From: Rhizorhabdus histidinilytica
Lineage (GTDB): Bacteria; Pseudomonadota; Alphaproteobacteria; Sphingomonadales; Sphingomonadaceae
NCBI RefSeq assembly: GCF_900167915.1
Contig: NZ_FUYM01000001.1
Span: 620,001-684,000, forward strand
Reading direction: 5' to 3'
DNA length: 64,000 nt
In this document: in pieces, positions 51,155 to 59,860 of the stretch
Position numbering within the stretch: position 1 is the first letter of the stretch
How the letters are laid out: the number at the start of each line of letters is the position of its first letter
Translations under genes and position numbers: made by a program
The notes under the pieces: generated by a model
The model's input: the letters and a program-made list of their open reading frames with translations, nothing else
Told to the model about the DNA's origin: nothing
The model's database searches: none

Positions 51155-52713
51155 CAGGCGTCCGCCGTTTCCAGCTCGAGCCGTGGGAACAGCGGCACCG
51201 GCTGCGCCACGCGATAGTCCGAGGCCCGCAGCTCGTCATACCAGGCCTGGCTCTCGATCGCCGCGAAGTCGCGCGCGTCGGCGGCGACGCCCATCTGGTC
51301 GAGCAGCTTGCCCGCGCTGTCGGGAATGACCGGCAGGATCGCGATGGCGAGGTCGCGGATGACGCTGAACAGCGTACCGAGCACCGTCCTCATCCGCTCC
51401 GGGTCGGTCTTGCGCAGCGCCCAGGGCGCCTGGGCGTCGACATATTGGTTGCAGGCGAACACCGCCTTCATCCACGCCTCGATCCCCACCGAGAAGGCGA
51501 GCTGCTCGAAGGCGCGGGGCGTCTCGTCGAGGCAGGCCGCCGCGACCGTCCGGATCAGCGCCGCATCCTCCTCGGTACGGTCGAGCGCGGGCAACTCGCC
51601 GTCGAGATTCTTGAAAATCATCGACAGGGTGCGCTGCGCCAGATTGCCGAAGCTGTTCGCCAGCTCGGCATTGGCGCGGTTGACGATCGCTTCATGGCTG
51701 TAGCTGCCGTCCTGCCCGAAGCTGACCTCGCGCAGCAGGAAATAGCGGAGCTGGTCGACGCCGTAGCGCTCCGCCATCGCCATCGGATCGACCACGTTGC
51801 CGACCGACTTCGACATCTTCTCGCCCTTGTTGAGCAGGAAGCCGTGGCCGAACACCTGCTTCGGCAGCGGGATCTTCGCCGACATCAGGAAGGCCGGCCA
51901 ATAGACGGTGTGGAAGCGGACGATGTCCTTGCCGATCAGGTGCAGGTTCGCCGGCCAGTATTTCGCCAGCGCCGCGTCACGGTCGGGATAGCCGATGCCG
52001 GTCAGGTAATTGGTCAGCGCGTCGACCCAGACATACATGACATGGCCGGGGCTGCCCGGCACCGGCACGCCCCAGTCGAAGCTGGTGCGCGACACCGACA
52101 GGTCGCTGAGTCCGCCCGAGACGAAGCTGACGATCTCGTTGCGACGGGTTTCCGGCCGGATGAAGTCGGGCTGGTCGCGATAGAGCTGGAGCAGCGGCTC
52201 CTGATAGCGGGACAGCCGGAAGAACCAACTCTCCTCCTTGGTCCATTCGACCGGGGTGCCCTGAGGCGACAGCTTCTGCCCCCCTTCCCCCTCGGTCAGC
52301 TCCTTCTCGTCGTAGAAGGCCTCGTCGCGAACCGAATACCAGCCCTCGTAGCGATCGAGATAGAGATCGCCATTGGCCTCCATCGCCTGCCAGATCGCCT
52401 GGCTGGCGGCGTGATGGTCGGCGTCGCTGGTGCGGATGAAGCGATCGCAGGAGATGTTGAGAGTGTCGCACATCTCCTTGAAATAGGACGACATCTCATC
52501 AGCCAGTGCGCGCGGTGTGATATCGCGGGCGCGCGCCGCCTGCGCCATTTTCAGGCCATGCTCGTCGGTCCCGGTCTGGAAACGGACGTCGCGGCCCATC
52601 GACCGCTGGAAGCGCGCGATCGTGTCCGCCGCGATCGCCTCATAGGCATGGCCGATATGCGGGCGACCGTTGGGATAGCTGATCGCGGTGGTGATGTAAT
52701 AAGGTTCCGACAT
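51154..52713 (-). CDS. metG: Methionyl-tRNA synthetase
   Basis: A 519-residue class I aminoacyl-tRNA synthetase. HIGH is at 19-22, TGTDEHG confirms the methionine enzyme and KMSKSVGN is the second signature. The zinc-knuckle cysteines of the E. coli form are absent, as in the short alphaproteobacterial subgroup, and there is no C-terminal tRNA-binding extension. It attaches Met to tRNA-Met and is essential. The tatD gene overlaps its end; a 70-bp gap separates it from holB. Confidence 0.97.
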   Translation of the reverse strand: MSEPYYITTAISYPNGRPHIGHAYEAIAADTIARFQRSMGRDVRFQTGTDEHGLKMAQAARARDITPRALADEMSSYFKEMCDTLNISCDRFIRTSDADHHAASQAIWQAMEANGDLYLDRYEGWYSVRDEAFYDEKELTEGEGGQKLSPQGTPVEWTKEESWFFRLSRYQEPLLQLYRDQPDFIRPETRRNEIVSFVSGGLSDLSVSRTSFDWGVPVPGSPGHVMYVWVDALTNYLTGIGYPDRDAALAKYWPANLHLIGKDIVRFHTVYWPAFLMSAKIPLPKQVFGHGFLLNKGEKMSKSVGNVVDPMAMAERYGVDQLRYFLLREVSFGQDGSYSHEAIVNRANAELANSFGNLAQRTLSMIFKNLDGELPALDRTEEDAALIRTVAAACLDETPRAFEQLAFSVGIEAWMKAVFACNQYVDAQAPWALRKTDPERMRTVLGTLFSVIRDLAIAILPVIPDSAGKLLDQMGVAADARDFAAIESQAWYDELRASDYRVAQPVPLFPRLELETADA

Positions 52714-52783
52714 GGCTCAGCCATTAGGCAGCGCTTCGGTAATCCGCAACGCCTCGATTGCCCGGAAGTGCCGCCGATGCCGC

Positions 52784-53761
52784 TTATCGACCGGGCGCGG
52801 GCGCCAGTTTGGCGAGCATCGTCGCCAGCTCGAACACCGTGGTCGACTGGTCGAGCGAGAGGTGGACCGCGCTCTCGCCGATCCGGCGGGCGTCCTCCCA
52901 CAATGCGATCGCTTCGGCCAGCGCCGGTCCATGGCGGCGCCGCGCCTCGGCGGCGATGCGTGCGGGCACCCGTTCCAGATAGGCTTCGTAGCGCGCCTGC
53001 GCCGCCTTGGTGCCGAGCTGCTTCGACAGGATCGCCCGGATCGCGTTGGTGGGATCGCCCTGCTCCACCAGCCGGTCCATCGCCGCGTCGAGCGTCGCGA
53101 TCTCGAGCCCGGCAAAGCCAAGCGCCCGGCCCGGCGAGCCATTGCCGACGCCGACCAGCGCATCGATCTCCTCCGCCGGCTCCTCGGGCAGCGCGCGACA
53201 GAGCGCCAGCCGCATGTCGGCATCGCCGAGCGGCGCGAAGCGGAGCTGGCGGCAGCGCGAGCGGATCGTCGGCAGCAGCCGGCCGGGCGCGTGGCTGATC
53301 AGGAAGAATGTTGTGCCGGCGGGCGGCTCCTCCAGATTCTTGAGCAGCGCGTTCGCGGCGGGGCGTTCGAGGTCGTCGATCGCGTCGATGATCACGACGC
53401 GGCGTGGCGACAGGCTGGGCGTGGTCGCGAACAGGCTCTGGAGCGAGCGGACCTGCTCGATGCTGATCGACCGTGCCAGGTCGTCCGACTTGTCCTTGGT
53501 CAGCCGCGCGAGGATGCGGATGTCGGGATGACTGCCGGCGCGGATATAATTGACGATCGGATGATCGTCGGGCGTCTCGATGCCGGGCAGGCCAACCCGC
53601 GGTCCCGCCGCGTCGGCCAGCAGCCGGGTCGCCGCCGCGAGCGCGAAGCTGGCCTTGCCGACGCCTTCGGGCCCGGTCAGCAGCCAGGCATGGTGGAGCC
53701 GCCCCGAATCCGCCGCCTCGCGAAACGCCGCCACCTGCTCGTCATGACCGACCAGGCTCAT
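52784..53761 (-). CDS. holB: DNA polymerase III, delta-prime subunit
   Basis: A 325-residue clamp-loader subunit of the AAA+ fold. The modified P-loop GPEGVGKASF is at about 30-39. VVIIDAIDDLERPAANALLKNLEEPP is the Walker B/sensor region, and SHAPGRLLPTIRSRCR corresponds to sensor 1 and arginine finger. The ATGA overlap with tmk is typical. It functions in loading the beta clamp at the replication fork. Confidence 0.95.
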   Translation of the reverse strand: MSLVGHDEQVAAFREAADSGRLHHAWLLTGPEGVGKASFALAAATRLLADAAGPRVGLPGIETPDDHPIVNYIRAGSHPDIRILARLTKDKSDDLARSISIEQVRSLQSLFATTPSLSPRRVVIIDAIDDLERPAANALLKNLEEPPAGTTFFLISHAPGRLLPTIRSRCRQLRFAPLGDADMRLALCRALPEEPAEEIDALVGVGNGSPGRALGFAGLEIATLDAAMDRLVEQGDPTNAIRAILSKQLGTKAAQARYEAYLERVPARIAAEARRRHGPALAEAIALWEDARRIGESAVHLSLDQSTTVFELATMLAKLAPAPGR

Positions 53762-54387
53762 GGCAGCAGGTCCGCCAGCGCCTCGATCAGCCGCGCGGTC
53801 ACTTCCTGTGGCGATCCTTGCGCGTTGATCGTGCGGATCCGTACCGGTTCCTGCGCGGCAATCCTGCGGAAGCTCTCCGCGACGCGATCGTGGAAGGCCT
53901 CGTCGCGCTTCTCGAACCGATCGCTGTTGGCGATTCCCGCTTCGGCCTGCCGGAACGCCGCGTCGAACACCGGCATGTCGAGCAGCAGGGTCCGATCGGG
54001 CAGGCAGCCGGCGCTACCGATCGCGTGCAGCGTGCGGATCGCCTCATCGCCAAGCCCGTCGGCACCGCCCTGATAGGCGATCGAGCTGTCAAGGAAACGG
54101 TCGCACACCACCCAGCGGCCGGCCTCGATCGCCGGCCGGATCGTCCGTGCGACATGGTCGGCGCGCGCGGCGGCGAACAGCAACGCCTCGGCGCGCGCGT
54201 TCCAGCGGTCGACAGCGCCTTCGAGCAGCAGGCGGCGGATCGCCTCGGCCCCGTCGCTGCCGCCGGGCTCGCGCGTTTCGACGACATCGAGCCCGCGCGC
54301 GCGCAATGCGGCGGCCAGCGCCTTCGCCTGGGTCGACTTGCCGACCCCCTCCCCGCCCTCGAGCGTAATGAACCTGCCCGGCTTCAC
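53758..54387 (-). CDS. tmk: Thymidylate kinase
   Basis: A 209-residue dTMP kinase. The P-loop GGEGVGKST is at 11-19, the DR(F/Y) motif in CDRFLDSSIAYQG, and a lid region follows. The start is GTG at 54387, 4 bp after the carboxypeptidase stop. It phosphorylates dTMP to dTDP for DNA synthesis. The gene order tmk-holB-metG-tatD is conserved in many alphaproteobacteria. Confidence 0.96.
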   Translation of the reverse strand: MKPGRFITLEGGEGVGKSTQAKALAAALRARGLDVVETREPGGSDGAEAIRRLLLEGAVDRWNARAEALLFAAARADHVARTIRPAIEAGRWVVCDRFLDSSIAYQGGADGLGDEAIRTLHAIGSAGCLPDRTLLLDMPVFDAAFRQAEAGIANSDRFEKRDEAFHDRVAESFRRIAAQEPVRIRTINAQGSPQEVTARLIEALADLLP

Positions 54388-54391
54388 GGCC

Positions 54392-55570
54392 TCAGGCGAG
54401 GCCGAACAGCCAGCGCAGGCCCGCCATCATGCGGTCGAAGAAGCCGGCGGTGCCGACGTCCTGGTCGGCGACGAGCGGCAGCTTCTGCGGCGCCATGTCG
54501 GGGCCGCTGACGACGAGATCGGCGATATGGTCGCCCTTCTTGAACGGCGCCTTGATCGGCCCCTGATAGACCACCTTGGTCTTCAGGTCCGAACCCAGTC
54601 CGGCGGGGACGGTCACGACCAGATCCTTCGGCGCGACCAGGCCGACCTCGCGCTCGTCGCCGAGCTGGACCTCGGCCACCTGCACCTTGCGGCCCTTCGG
54701 CACGACCGGCTTCGACTGCCAGGCGCGGAAGCCCCAGTTCATGAAGGAGACCGACTGGTCGATCCGCTGGTTGAACGAGGTCAGCCCCGACATGACCATG
54801 ACGAGGCGACGGCCGTTCTGCTCGGCCGAGCCGGTGAAGCCGAAGCCGGCCTCCTCGGTATGGCCTGTCTTGAGACCGTCGGCGCCCGCGACGCGGCCGA
54901 GCAGCGGATCGCGGTTCGCCTGGGTGATCGCCTGGCCCGACCCCATCGTCTTGCCCCAGGTGAAGTTCGGACGGCTGTAGAAGGTCTTGTAGAGCTTGGG
55001 ATGATCCTCGATGGTCCGTTCGGCCAGGGTCGCCAGGTCGCGCGCGGTGACGTAGGTGACGCCGCCGTCGGGCCAGCCGTTCGATGTGCCGAAATGGCTG
55101 TTGGTCAGCCCCATCTCCTTCGCACGCCGGTTCATCAGCGCGACGAAGGCCTGCTCGGTGCCCGAGATATGCTCGGCCAGCACGACGCAGGCGTCGTTGC
55201 CCGACAGGGTGACGATGCCGAACAGCAGGTTGGCGACGCTCACCTGTTCGCCGGGCGACAGGAACATGGTCGATCCGGCCGACGGGCCGTGCCACTGCTT
55301 CCACGTCTCGGGCCGGACGGTGGCCATCGCGTCGAGCTTGAGCTCGCCCTTCTTGATCAGGTCGAACGCGACATAGACGGTCATCATCTTCGCCATCGAC
55401 GCCGGCGGCATGCGCAGATCGGGATTCTTGGCGTAGAGGATCGCGCCCGACGACAGGTCCTTCAGGAACGCGACCGGCGCGGGCGTGTCGAACGGCGGCG
55501 CGGCGGCCTCGGCCGGGATGGCCGCCATCAGGAAAACAGCCGAAAGCAGGGCGATCTTGCTGCGCGTCAT
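54392..55570 (-). CDS. D-alanyl-D-alanine carboxypeptidase (penicillin-binding protein 5/6 type)
   Basis: A 392-residue periplasmic serine peptidase. A signal peptide covers residues 1-23 (cleaved near AEA). The catalytic motifs are S58-M-A-K61, S123-G-N125 and K234-T-G236. The C-terminal half holds the PBP5-type beta domain and ends with an amphipathic, Trp/Phe-rich helix (MMAGLRWLFGL), which may anchor it to the membrane. It trims pentapeptide side chains in peptidoglycan. The start overlaps the rlpA-like gene's stop (ATGA). Confidence 0.95.
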   Translation of the reverse strand: MTRSKIALLSAVFLMAAIPAEAAAPPFDTPAPVAFLKDLSSGAILYAKNPDLRMPPASMAKMMTVYVAFDLIKKGELKLDAMATVRPETWKQWHGPSAGSTMFLSPGEQVSVANLLFGIVTLSGNDACVVLAEHISGTEQAFVALMNRRAKEMGLTNSHFGTSNGWPDGGVTYVTARDLATLAERTIEDHPKLYKTFYSRPNFTWGKTMGSGQAITQANRDPLLGRVAGADGLKTGHTEEAGFGFTGSAEQNGRRLVMVMSGLTSFNQRIDQSVSFMNWGFRAWQSKPVVPKGRKVQVAEVQLGDEREVGLVAPKDLVVTVPAGLGSDLKTKVVYQGPIKAPFKKGDHIADLVVSGPDMAPQKLPLVADQDVGTAGFFDRMMAGLRWLFGLA

Positions 55571-56487
55571 TGCCTGGAAATTCCCTCCGAACCTTGCATG
55601 TCGACCGAACCGTTGCCACCGGCGATACGGACCAGCCGGGCATCCTGATAGCCGTAGGACCGGGCCTGCGCCAGCGCGGTCGTGGCCTCCTGCTCATTCT
55701 TGTACGGGCCCATCCGCACCCGCCAGAGATTGCCGACCGGCTCGACCCGGCCGGCGACGATCTCGGCGATCTCCTCGGCGCGGGCGCGGCTGCCGACCGC
55801 CGTCACCTGGATGAACCAGCCACCGACCGGCACTGCCTCGTCGGGCACCGCGGCGGCGACCCGCGCGGGCGCCCTGGGCTCGGCCGGACGCGTCGCGAAG
55901 CGGCGGTTGAGCGCGGCCAGTTCGGACGAGGAGGCATAGGCCCGATCGGACGCCGGCCGGCCCCAGCGCAGCGCGAGCCGGTCGGCATCGGACGGATAGA
56001 CCCGGCGCACCCGGACCCGCGAGACCCCGGCCCGCTCTATGCCGAGCAGCTGGGCCGATCGGCGCGACAGGTCGATGATGCGGTTGGTGACGAACGGGCC
56101 GCGATCGTTGATGCGGACGACGATCGTCCGGCCGGTGTCGAGCGCGGTCACCTCGACATAGCTGGGCAGCGGCAGCGTCTTGTGCGCGGCGCCGACCCGA
56201 TCCATGTCGAACTGCTCGCCATTGGCGGTCTGCCCGCCGTGGAACTGCGCGCCGTACCAGGAGGCGAGCCCGACCTCGTCATAGCTCCCATCGTCGGACG
56301 GGTAATACCAGACGCCCGCGACCTGATAGGGCTTGCCGACCTTGACCGGCGTGTCCGACGCCGGCCCCTGCGGCTTCGACGGCATCGGCCGGTGCGCAGG
56401 GCCCGGCCGGCCCGGACGCGGAACGCCGCAGCTCGCCAGCAGCAGGGCCAGGCCGAGGAGCGCGGCGCTGTTCGACGCGCGCATCAT
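55567..56487 (-). CDS. rlpA: RlpA-type septal ring lipoprotein with SPOR domain
   Basis: A 306-residue lipoprotein. The lipobox LLASC puts the acylated Cys at residue 20. The double-psi beta-barrel with GLASWYGAQFHGGQTANGE begins near residue 72, and VRINDRGPF belongs to the same domain. The C-terminal SPOR domain is at about 220-295, with FIQVTAVG and the final beta strand, and binds denuded peptidoglycan at the septum. It overlaps both neighbours by ATGA. It is either a lytic transglycosylase or a structural septal protein, depending on the species. Confidence 0.93.
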   Translation of the reverse strand: MMRASNSAALLGLALLLASCGVPRPGRPGPAHRPMPSKPQGPASDTPVKVGKPYQVAGVWYYPSDDGSYDEVGLASWYGAQFHGGQTANGEQFDMDRVGAAHKTLPLPSYVEVTALDTGRTIVVRINDRGPFVTNRIIDLSRRSAQLLGIERAGVSRVRVRRVYPSDADRLALRWGRPASDRAYASSSELAALNRRFATRPAEPRAPARVAAAVPDEAVPVGGWFIQVTAVGSRARAEEIAEIVAGRVEPVGNLWRVRMGPYKNEQEATTALAQARSYGYQDARLVRIAGGNGSVDMQGSEGISRQ

Positions 56488-57602
56488 TCGACGATCGCGT
56501 CGCCGAGCAGGCCGACCGAGAGCGCGTAGAAATTGGAGCAGTTATAATCGAGGATCGAGCGGTAGTTGGTGGTCAGCAGATAGCCGGTATTGCCGTTGCC
56601 GTCGGGCTCGATCAGCGTCGCCAGCTCGTCCTCGGCGGGCACCCGGCCGCTCAGCATCATCAGTCCCTTGTCGCGCCATTCGGCGATGGTCAGCCAGCGG
56701 CTCTGCCGGGCGAACACGCGCGGGCAGCGCGGCGAGGACAGGGGCGAACGGATCGCCGCCCGGTCGATCCCCTCGGGAACACGCACCGCCACACCCCAGG
56801 GGACGCCCTTCTTCCAGCCCGCGTCGCGCAGATAATTGCCGATCGAGGCGAGCGCGTCGGGCTCGCTGCGCCAGATGTCGGCCTTGCCGTCATTGTCGCC
56901 GTCGATGGCGAGGCGGAGGTAGACGCTCGGCAGGAACTGCGGATAGCCGGTGGCGCCCGCCCAGCTTCCCTTGAGCTGGCTGCGGGGCACGCCCCGGTTC
57001 ATTAGCAGCAGCGTCTTGAGGAACTCGTCGGCGAACAGCTCGCGCCGGCGGCCCTCATAGGTCAGCGTGCCGAGCGCGTTGAGCAGGTCGAAATTGCCGG
57101 TGAAGGTGCCGTAGCCGGTCTCGTGCCCGTAGATGGCGAGCATGATCTGCTCGGGAACCCCCGTCTCCTGCTCGATCCGCAGCAGCAGCGGGCGGAGCGA
57201 GCCGTAGCGCGAACGGCCCATGTTGATCCGGACCCGGTCGACATGGCTGGCGAGATAGGGCGCGAAGGGTGGTGGCGCGGCGGCGCTGCCGGGCGTCGCG
57301 CCGGGCTGACCGCGATCGAGCCGAACCACCCGCGCGTTGAAGCTGAGCGTCGGCAGGGTCGCGTCGAACAGGGTCGGCGAAATCCCCATCGCCAGCGCGC
57401 GCGGGCGCAGCGTGGCGATGAAGGCGCGCATCCGGCTGTCCTCGGTCGGAACCGCGGCGGCGGGGGCGTCGGTCAGCCGCGCCGCATCGTCGGGCGCCTG
57501 CCCCTCTTCCAGCACCGGCTGCGCGACCGCCGGCATCGCCCCGGCCACCGCCGCCATCAAAGCCAAGGCGGCAACCGCCCCACGCAACACCGAACTTCGC
57601 AT
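56484..57602 (-). CDS. Lytic murein transglycosylase (MltB-type)
   Basis: A 372-residue protein. The signal peptide is about residues 1-27 (cleaved near AVAQ). The catalytic Glu is in IYGHETGYGTFTG, then SWAGATGYPQFLPS and the typical WKKGVPWGVAVRVP. It lacks the lipobox of E. coli MltB and so is soluble in the periplasm. The start at 57602 has AAGGGG upstream. It leads the operon through rlpA, the carboxypeptidase, tmk and holB. The gap to the tRNA remnant (57603-57726) should contain its promoter. Confidence 0.93.
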   Translation of the reverse strand: MRSSVLRGAVAALALMAAVAGAMPAVAQPVLEEGQAPDDAARLTDAPAAAVPTEDSRMRAFIATLRPRALAMGISPTLFDATLPTLSFNARVVRLDRGQPGATPGSAAAPPPFAPYLASHVDRVRINMGRSRYGSLRPLLLRIEQETGVPEQIMLAIYGHETGYGTFTGNFDLLNALGTLTYEGRRRELFADEFLKTLLLMNRGVPRSQLKGSWAGATGYPQFLPSVYLRLAIDGDNDGKADIWRSEPDALASIGNYLRDAGWKKGVPWGVAVRVPEGIDRAAIRSPLSSPRCPRVFARQSRWLTIAEWRDKGLMMLSGRVPAEDELATLIEPDGNGNTGYLLTTNYRSILDYNCSNFYALSVGLLGDAIVE

Positions 57603-57726
57603 TCCAACCCCTTTGTCCGCAGCCTGCTTGCCACAGCTTGGACCGGGGGTGAAATGCTTTGATCGCGCGACTTGCACGAAAGGCCGCAGCGGCGATAAGG
57701 GCGGACATCCCTCGGGCTGGCCCGAC

Positions 57727-57768
57727 GGAGAGGTGGCCGAGTGGTTTAAGGCAGCGGTCTTGAAAACC
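57727..57768 (+). tRNA. tRNA-Ser, 5' part only (cut in the anticodon arm)
   Basis: GGAGAGGTGGCCGAGTGGTT is the acceptor/D-arm start of a tRNA-Ser(UGA). The anticodon stem and loop continue as GCGGTCTTGAAAACC. After this the sequence no longer pairs: ACCCC replaces the expected ACCGC, and no long variable arm, T-arm or CCTCTCC acceptor follows. The break coincides with a change to prophage-like DNA, which indicates a site-specific integration site. Confidence 0.85.
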
Positions 57769-57906
57769 CCTTGACGAGAACATGGGGTTCGCCGCGCCAA
57801 CCTCGGAAATCAGCCGAAAGCCAGTGTTTACCGCGCTTCCACGATCACGCGATACGCGCGTTTCGGCTTTGTTCGCGCGGAACAGATTGGCGCAAAGGAC
57901 GGCACA

Positions 57907-58095
57907 GTGAACAGCCACGAATTTTTGAATCGCCTGAAGAGCCTCTTCAATATTGACGGCTATCAGTTGCCAGAGTTGACCGACGAGCAGCAGCGCGATT
58001 TCGTCCGCGATCCGGTTCATTATCTCATGCGCTCCTCCGATGATCACGCCGACGCGATCTGGCGCGAAGTGGAGAAGCGGCAGGTGGCGGCATGA
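57907..58095 (+). CDS. Small hypothetical protein of the element
   Basis: A 62-residue acidic protein, starting with GTG at 57907; AAAGGA lies seven bases upstream. It contains LTDEQQRDFVRDPVHYLMRS. The ATG of the next gene overlaps its stop (ATGA), which supports real translation. It is not recognised. The first gene inside the element may belong to an early or regulatory operon. Confidence 0.65.
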   Translation: MNSHEFLNRLKSLFNIDGYQLPELTDEQQRDFVRDPVHYLMRSSDDHADAIWREVEKRQVAA

Positions 58096-58862
58096 CCGGG
58101 GCCGCACAACTCGCCGAGGGCAAGTTCAAGGGCCCCGTTCGCTTCTACGACGGGCGCGGCGGATGGGCTCGGCAGGATTTCGAGAGCATCGACAATCCTC
58201 GTTTCGGTTACGCGTGGCAGCGCGAGAACCGCAAGGACAAGGGCCGCCAGTGGTTCATGGTCGATGGTGCGGAGGTCAAGAACTTCGATGAGGCCGACCG
58301 GTTGCTGGCCCTACCGCCTGCCTCCGACAGCCCCACAGAGAAGATGCGCCGGGAACTCGACGAGTTTCGTGCGTCGCCGAAAATCGGCATGGCCACCCGC
58401 GCACTGAGTGAAGCGCAGTGCAACGCGGCTGTCGGCCCCTTCGCGAGCCAGAGAGCCACAATGCAACGCGCGGATCATGGCTGGCACGTTGGGATCAACA
58501 GCTACGCCGACAAGTTGCGCAAGGATGGCAAGCCGCATCCTGGTGGGCTCTACAATGCCAAGACTGCGGCGCATGAGGCGTATCGGTCGATGTATCTGTG
58601 GGCTGGCGACCGCGAGAAAGATACTGGCCTTCAATGCGCACTCGGCAAGAAGTGCCGTGCCTGCCCGATCCTTCAAGAGGTCGAAGCCGCCATCATCGCA
58701 AATAGGGATGCGGAGAAATTCGGCCGCCCCGAAATCGAGGTTGAGGACATCGACTTCGCTAAGACATGGACCTGCATCGGCCACATTCTACAAGAGCGCC
58801 CGAACGAGTTCTTCGACGGGCACTTCTTCACGACTGCCGAGGATCGGAAGCATCGATGGTAA
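58092..58862 (+). CDS. Hypothetical protein of the element
   Basis: A 256-residue soluble protein. A Cys-rich segment CALGKKCRACP near residue 185 and CIGH near 230 could hold a metal. The region GMATRALSEAQCNAAVGPF and YNAKTAAHEAYRSMYLW are helical. No known family is obvious. It is translationally coupled to the preceding small gene. It may be a phage-encoded regulator or DNA-associated protein, but I cannot support one. Confidence 0.65.
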   Translation: MTGAAQLAEGKFKGPVRFYDGRGGWARQDFESIDNPRFGYAWQRENRKDKGRQWFMVDGAEVKNFDEADRLLALPPASDSPTEKMRRELDEFRASPKIGMATRALSEAQCNAAVGPFASQRATMQRADHGWHVGINSYADKLRKDGKPHPGGLYNAKTAAHEAYRSMYLWAGDREKDTGLQCALGKKCRACPILQEVEAAIIANRDAEKFGRPEIEVEDIDFAKTWTCIGHILQERPNEFFDGHFFTTAEDRKHRW

Positions 58863-58891
58863 CCCCCTCCCCCACCCCTAGGAGACGAATG

Positions 58892-59068
58892 ATGTCTGAT
58901 CTGTTGGAGTTGGCGGAGCGGTGCGAGGACAAGGCCATCCGCGCCACTCGTTATGCAGTTAATCCGCCCGGTGGATACAGTGGCACTCATGAACGCGCCG
59001 AGGCAGCCCAATGGTTCGCAATTGCAGCCGCCCTCAGAGCCCGCGCCCAATCGGTCAAACCAAAATGA
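58892..59068 (+). CDS. Short phage-type hypothetical protein
   Basis: A 58-residue protein with LLELAERCEDKAIRATRY at the N-terminus, a pattern seen in small phage proteins. AGGAG precedes the start by seven bases; an adjacent ATG at 58889 is the alternative. It ends inside the first copy of a 35-bp direct repeat. Function unknown. Confidence 0.6.
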   Translation: MSDLLELAERCEDKAIRATRYAVNPPGGYSGTHERAEAAQWFAIAAALRARAQSVKPK

Positions 59069-59082
59069 AGCCGTAAGGCTAC
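59048..59082 (+). repeat. 35-bp direct repeat, copy 1
   Basis: The unit begins CAATCGGTCAAACCAAAATG and ends AAGGCTAC. A copy with two mismatches is at 61653-61687. The pair brackets the tRNA-like region and the acyltransferase gene. Each copy also covers the 3' end of a small gene. Confidence 0.85.
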
Positions 59083-59149
59083 CGTGGGGGCAGGGAATCG
59101 AACCCTGCGATGCTGGTAATGCAGCCCGGATCGTTCGCGACCTCCCCGG
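59082..59149 (-). tRNA. tRNA-like sequence, degenerate (1)
   Basis: On the - strand a strong T-arm, GCAGGGTTCGATTCCCTGC, is followed by CCCCCAC. A 68-base fold is possible, but the acceptor stem is imperfect and no good D-arm is seen. A clear anticodon cannot be assigned. It is either a decayed phage tRNA or a tRNA mimic. Confidence 0.35.
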
Positions 59150-59253
59150 ACCTTAACGCCAGCCAGCGAACCCGCGCTAACCCCGTCTCGGTAACTGTCG
59201 GCCGCCTACGGCCATACGGATTTGTGATGCAGGCCGGGCTTGATACCGGCTTA

Positions 59254-59323
59254 TCTCCGCGTCAGGATTCGAACCTGAGTAACTGGTTATCCAGCTTCCA
59301 GTATGAGCCAGCTTCGCGCGGAG
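59254..59323 (-). tRNA. tRNA-like sequence, degenerate (2)
   Basis: On the - strand the ends CTCCGCG and CGCGGAG form a perfect 7-bp acceptor stem. TCAGGTTCGAATCCTGA is a perfect T-arm, and AGCT/AGCT can pair as a D-stem. The whole is 70 bases, a few short of normal, and the anticodon stem does not form a standard 7-base loop. It is probably a prophage tRNA gene or its relic. The rest of 59069-59444 contains nothing else that I can support. Confidence 0.45.
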
Positions 59324-59444
59324 GAAGCGCCTGGAATAACGAGCGTGCGTGTCCATCCACGCCGCCGCATCACGTTTCCTACCTACCAAATTCCCTCGAA
59401 TCCGGCAACTGGACAAGTAGGATTTCCGGCGCTCCACAATAAGC

Positions 59445-59621
59445 ATGTCTGAAGCCAACGAACGCCTCATCGCCACATTCTTCCACGCCTCGCGCGCGGC
59501 ATCCAAGCGCAAGGACAGCCCGGCCGTCGAGAAGATATTCGAGGCGTTGAAGGCTAGGGCGCAGCTTGTTAATGTCAGTGATGGCCTTTCACCAGAGCAC
59601 TCCCCCTGCCGCGAAAAGTGA
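59445..59621 (+). CDS. Small hypothetical protein of the element
   Basis: An open frame of 58 residues, MSEANERLIATFFHASR at the start, acidic/basic mixed with an amphipathic helix around VEKIFEALKARAQ. No strong ribosome site is present. It is supported only by the frame and composition, so it is weakly held. Confidence 0.4.
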   Translation: MSEANERLIATFFHASRAASKRKDSPAVEKIFEALKARAQLVNVSDGLSPEHSPCREK

Positions 59622-59637
59622 GATGTAGGATTCGGCC

Positions 59638-59853
59638 ATGATAAGAAAAATGCGGCCAACGATCTTTTGGCGAATGGGGCATATTATGCGGAAGCTTATC
59701 CATCGCCTGGTGCAATTGGTGCAATGCCCGTTTGGCAGGCATCACCGATCAAAATCGGCCGCCTATACGGACGGGTCGCAGTTGCGCAGTAAATGTCGCG
59801 GCTGCGGAAGGCCGATGCATAAGGGGCGCGATGGATGGGTGATCACGAAATGA
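59638..59853 (+). CDS. Small zinc-ribbon-like phage protein
   Basis: A 71-residue protein. CPFGRHH and SKCRGCGRPMHK provide two potential zinc pairs, and a final GWVI follows, a layout common in tiny phage proteins. The N-terminus is basic and hydrophobic. An internal ATG at 59686 with GGGG upstream is a plausible alternative start. It converges with the acyltransferase gene. Confidence 0.6.
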   Translation: MIRKMRPTIFWRMGHIMRKLIHRLVQLVQCPFGRHHRSKSAAYTDGSQLRSKCRGCGRPMHKGRDGWVITK

Positions 59854-59860
59854 CCTTTGA

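Noticed and set aside
57727-57814. An intact tRNA-Ser gene
   Set aside because: Only the 5' half matches. The variable arm, T-arm and 3' acceptor are absent, and ACCCC replaces ACCGC in the anticodon stem.
59177-59659. 160-residue - strand frame over the tRNA-like region
   Set aside because: No ribosome site, low-complexity composition, and it runs across two tRNA-like folds and the small + strand genes.
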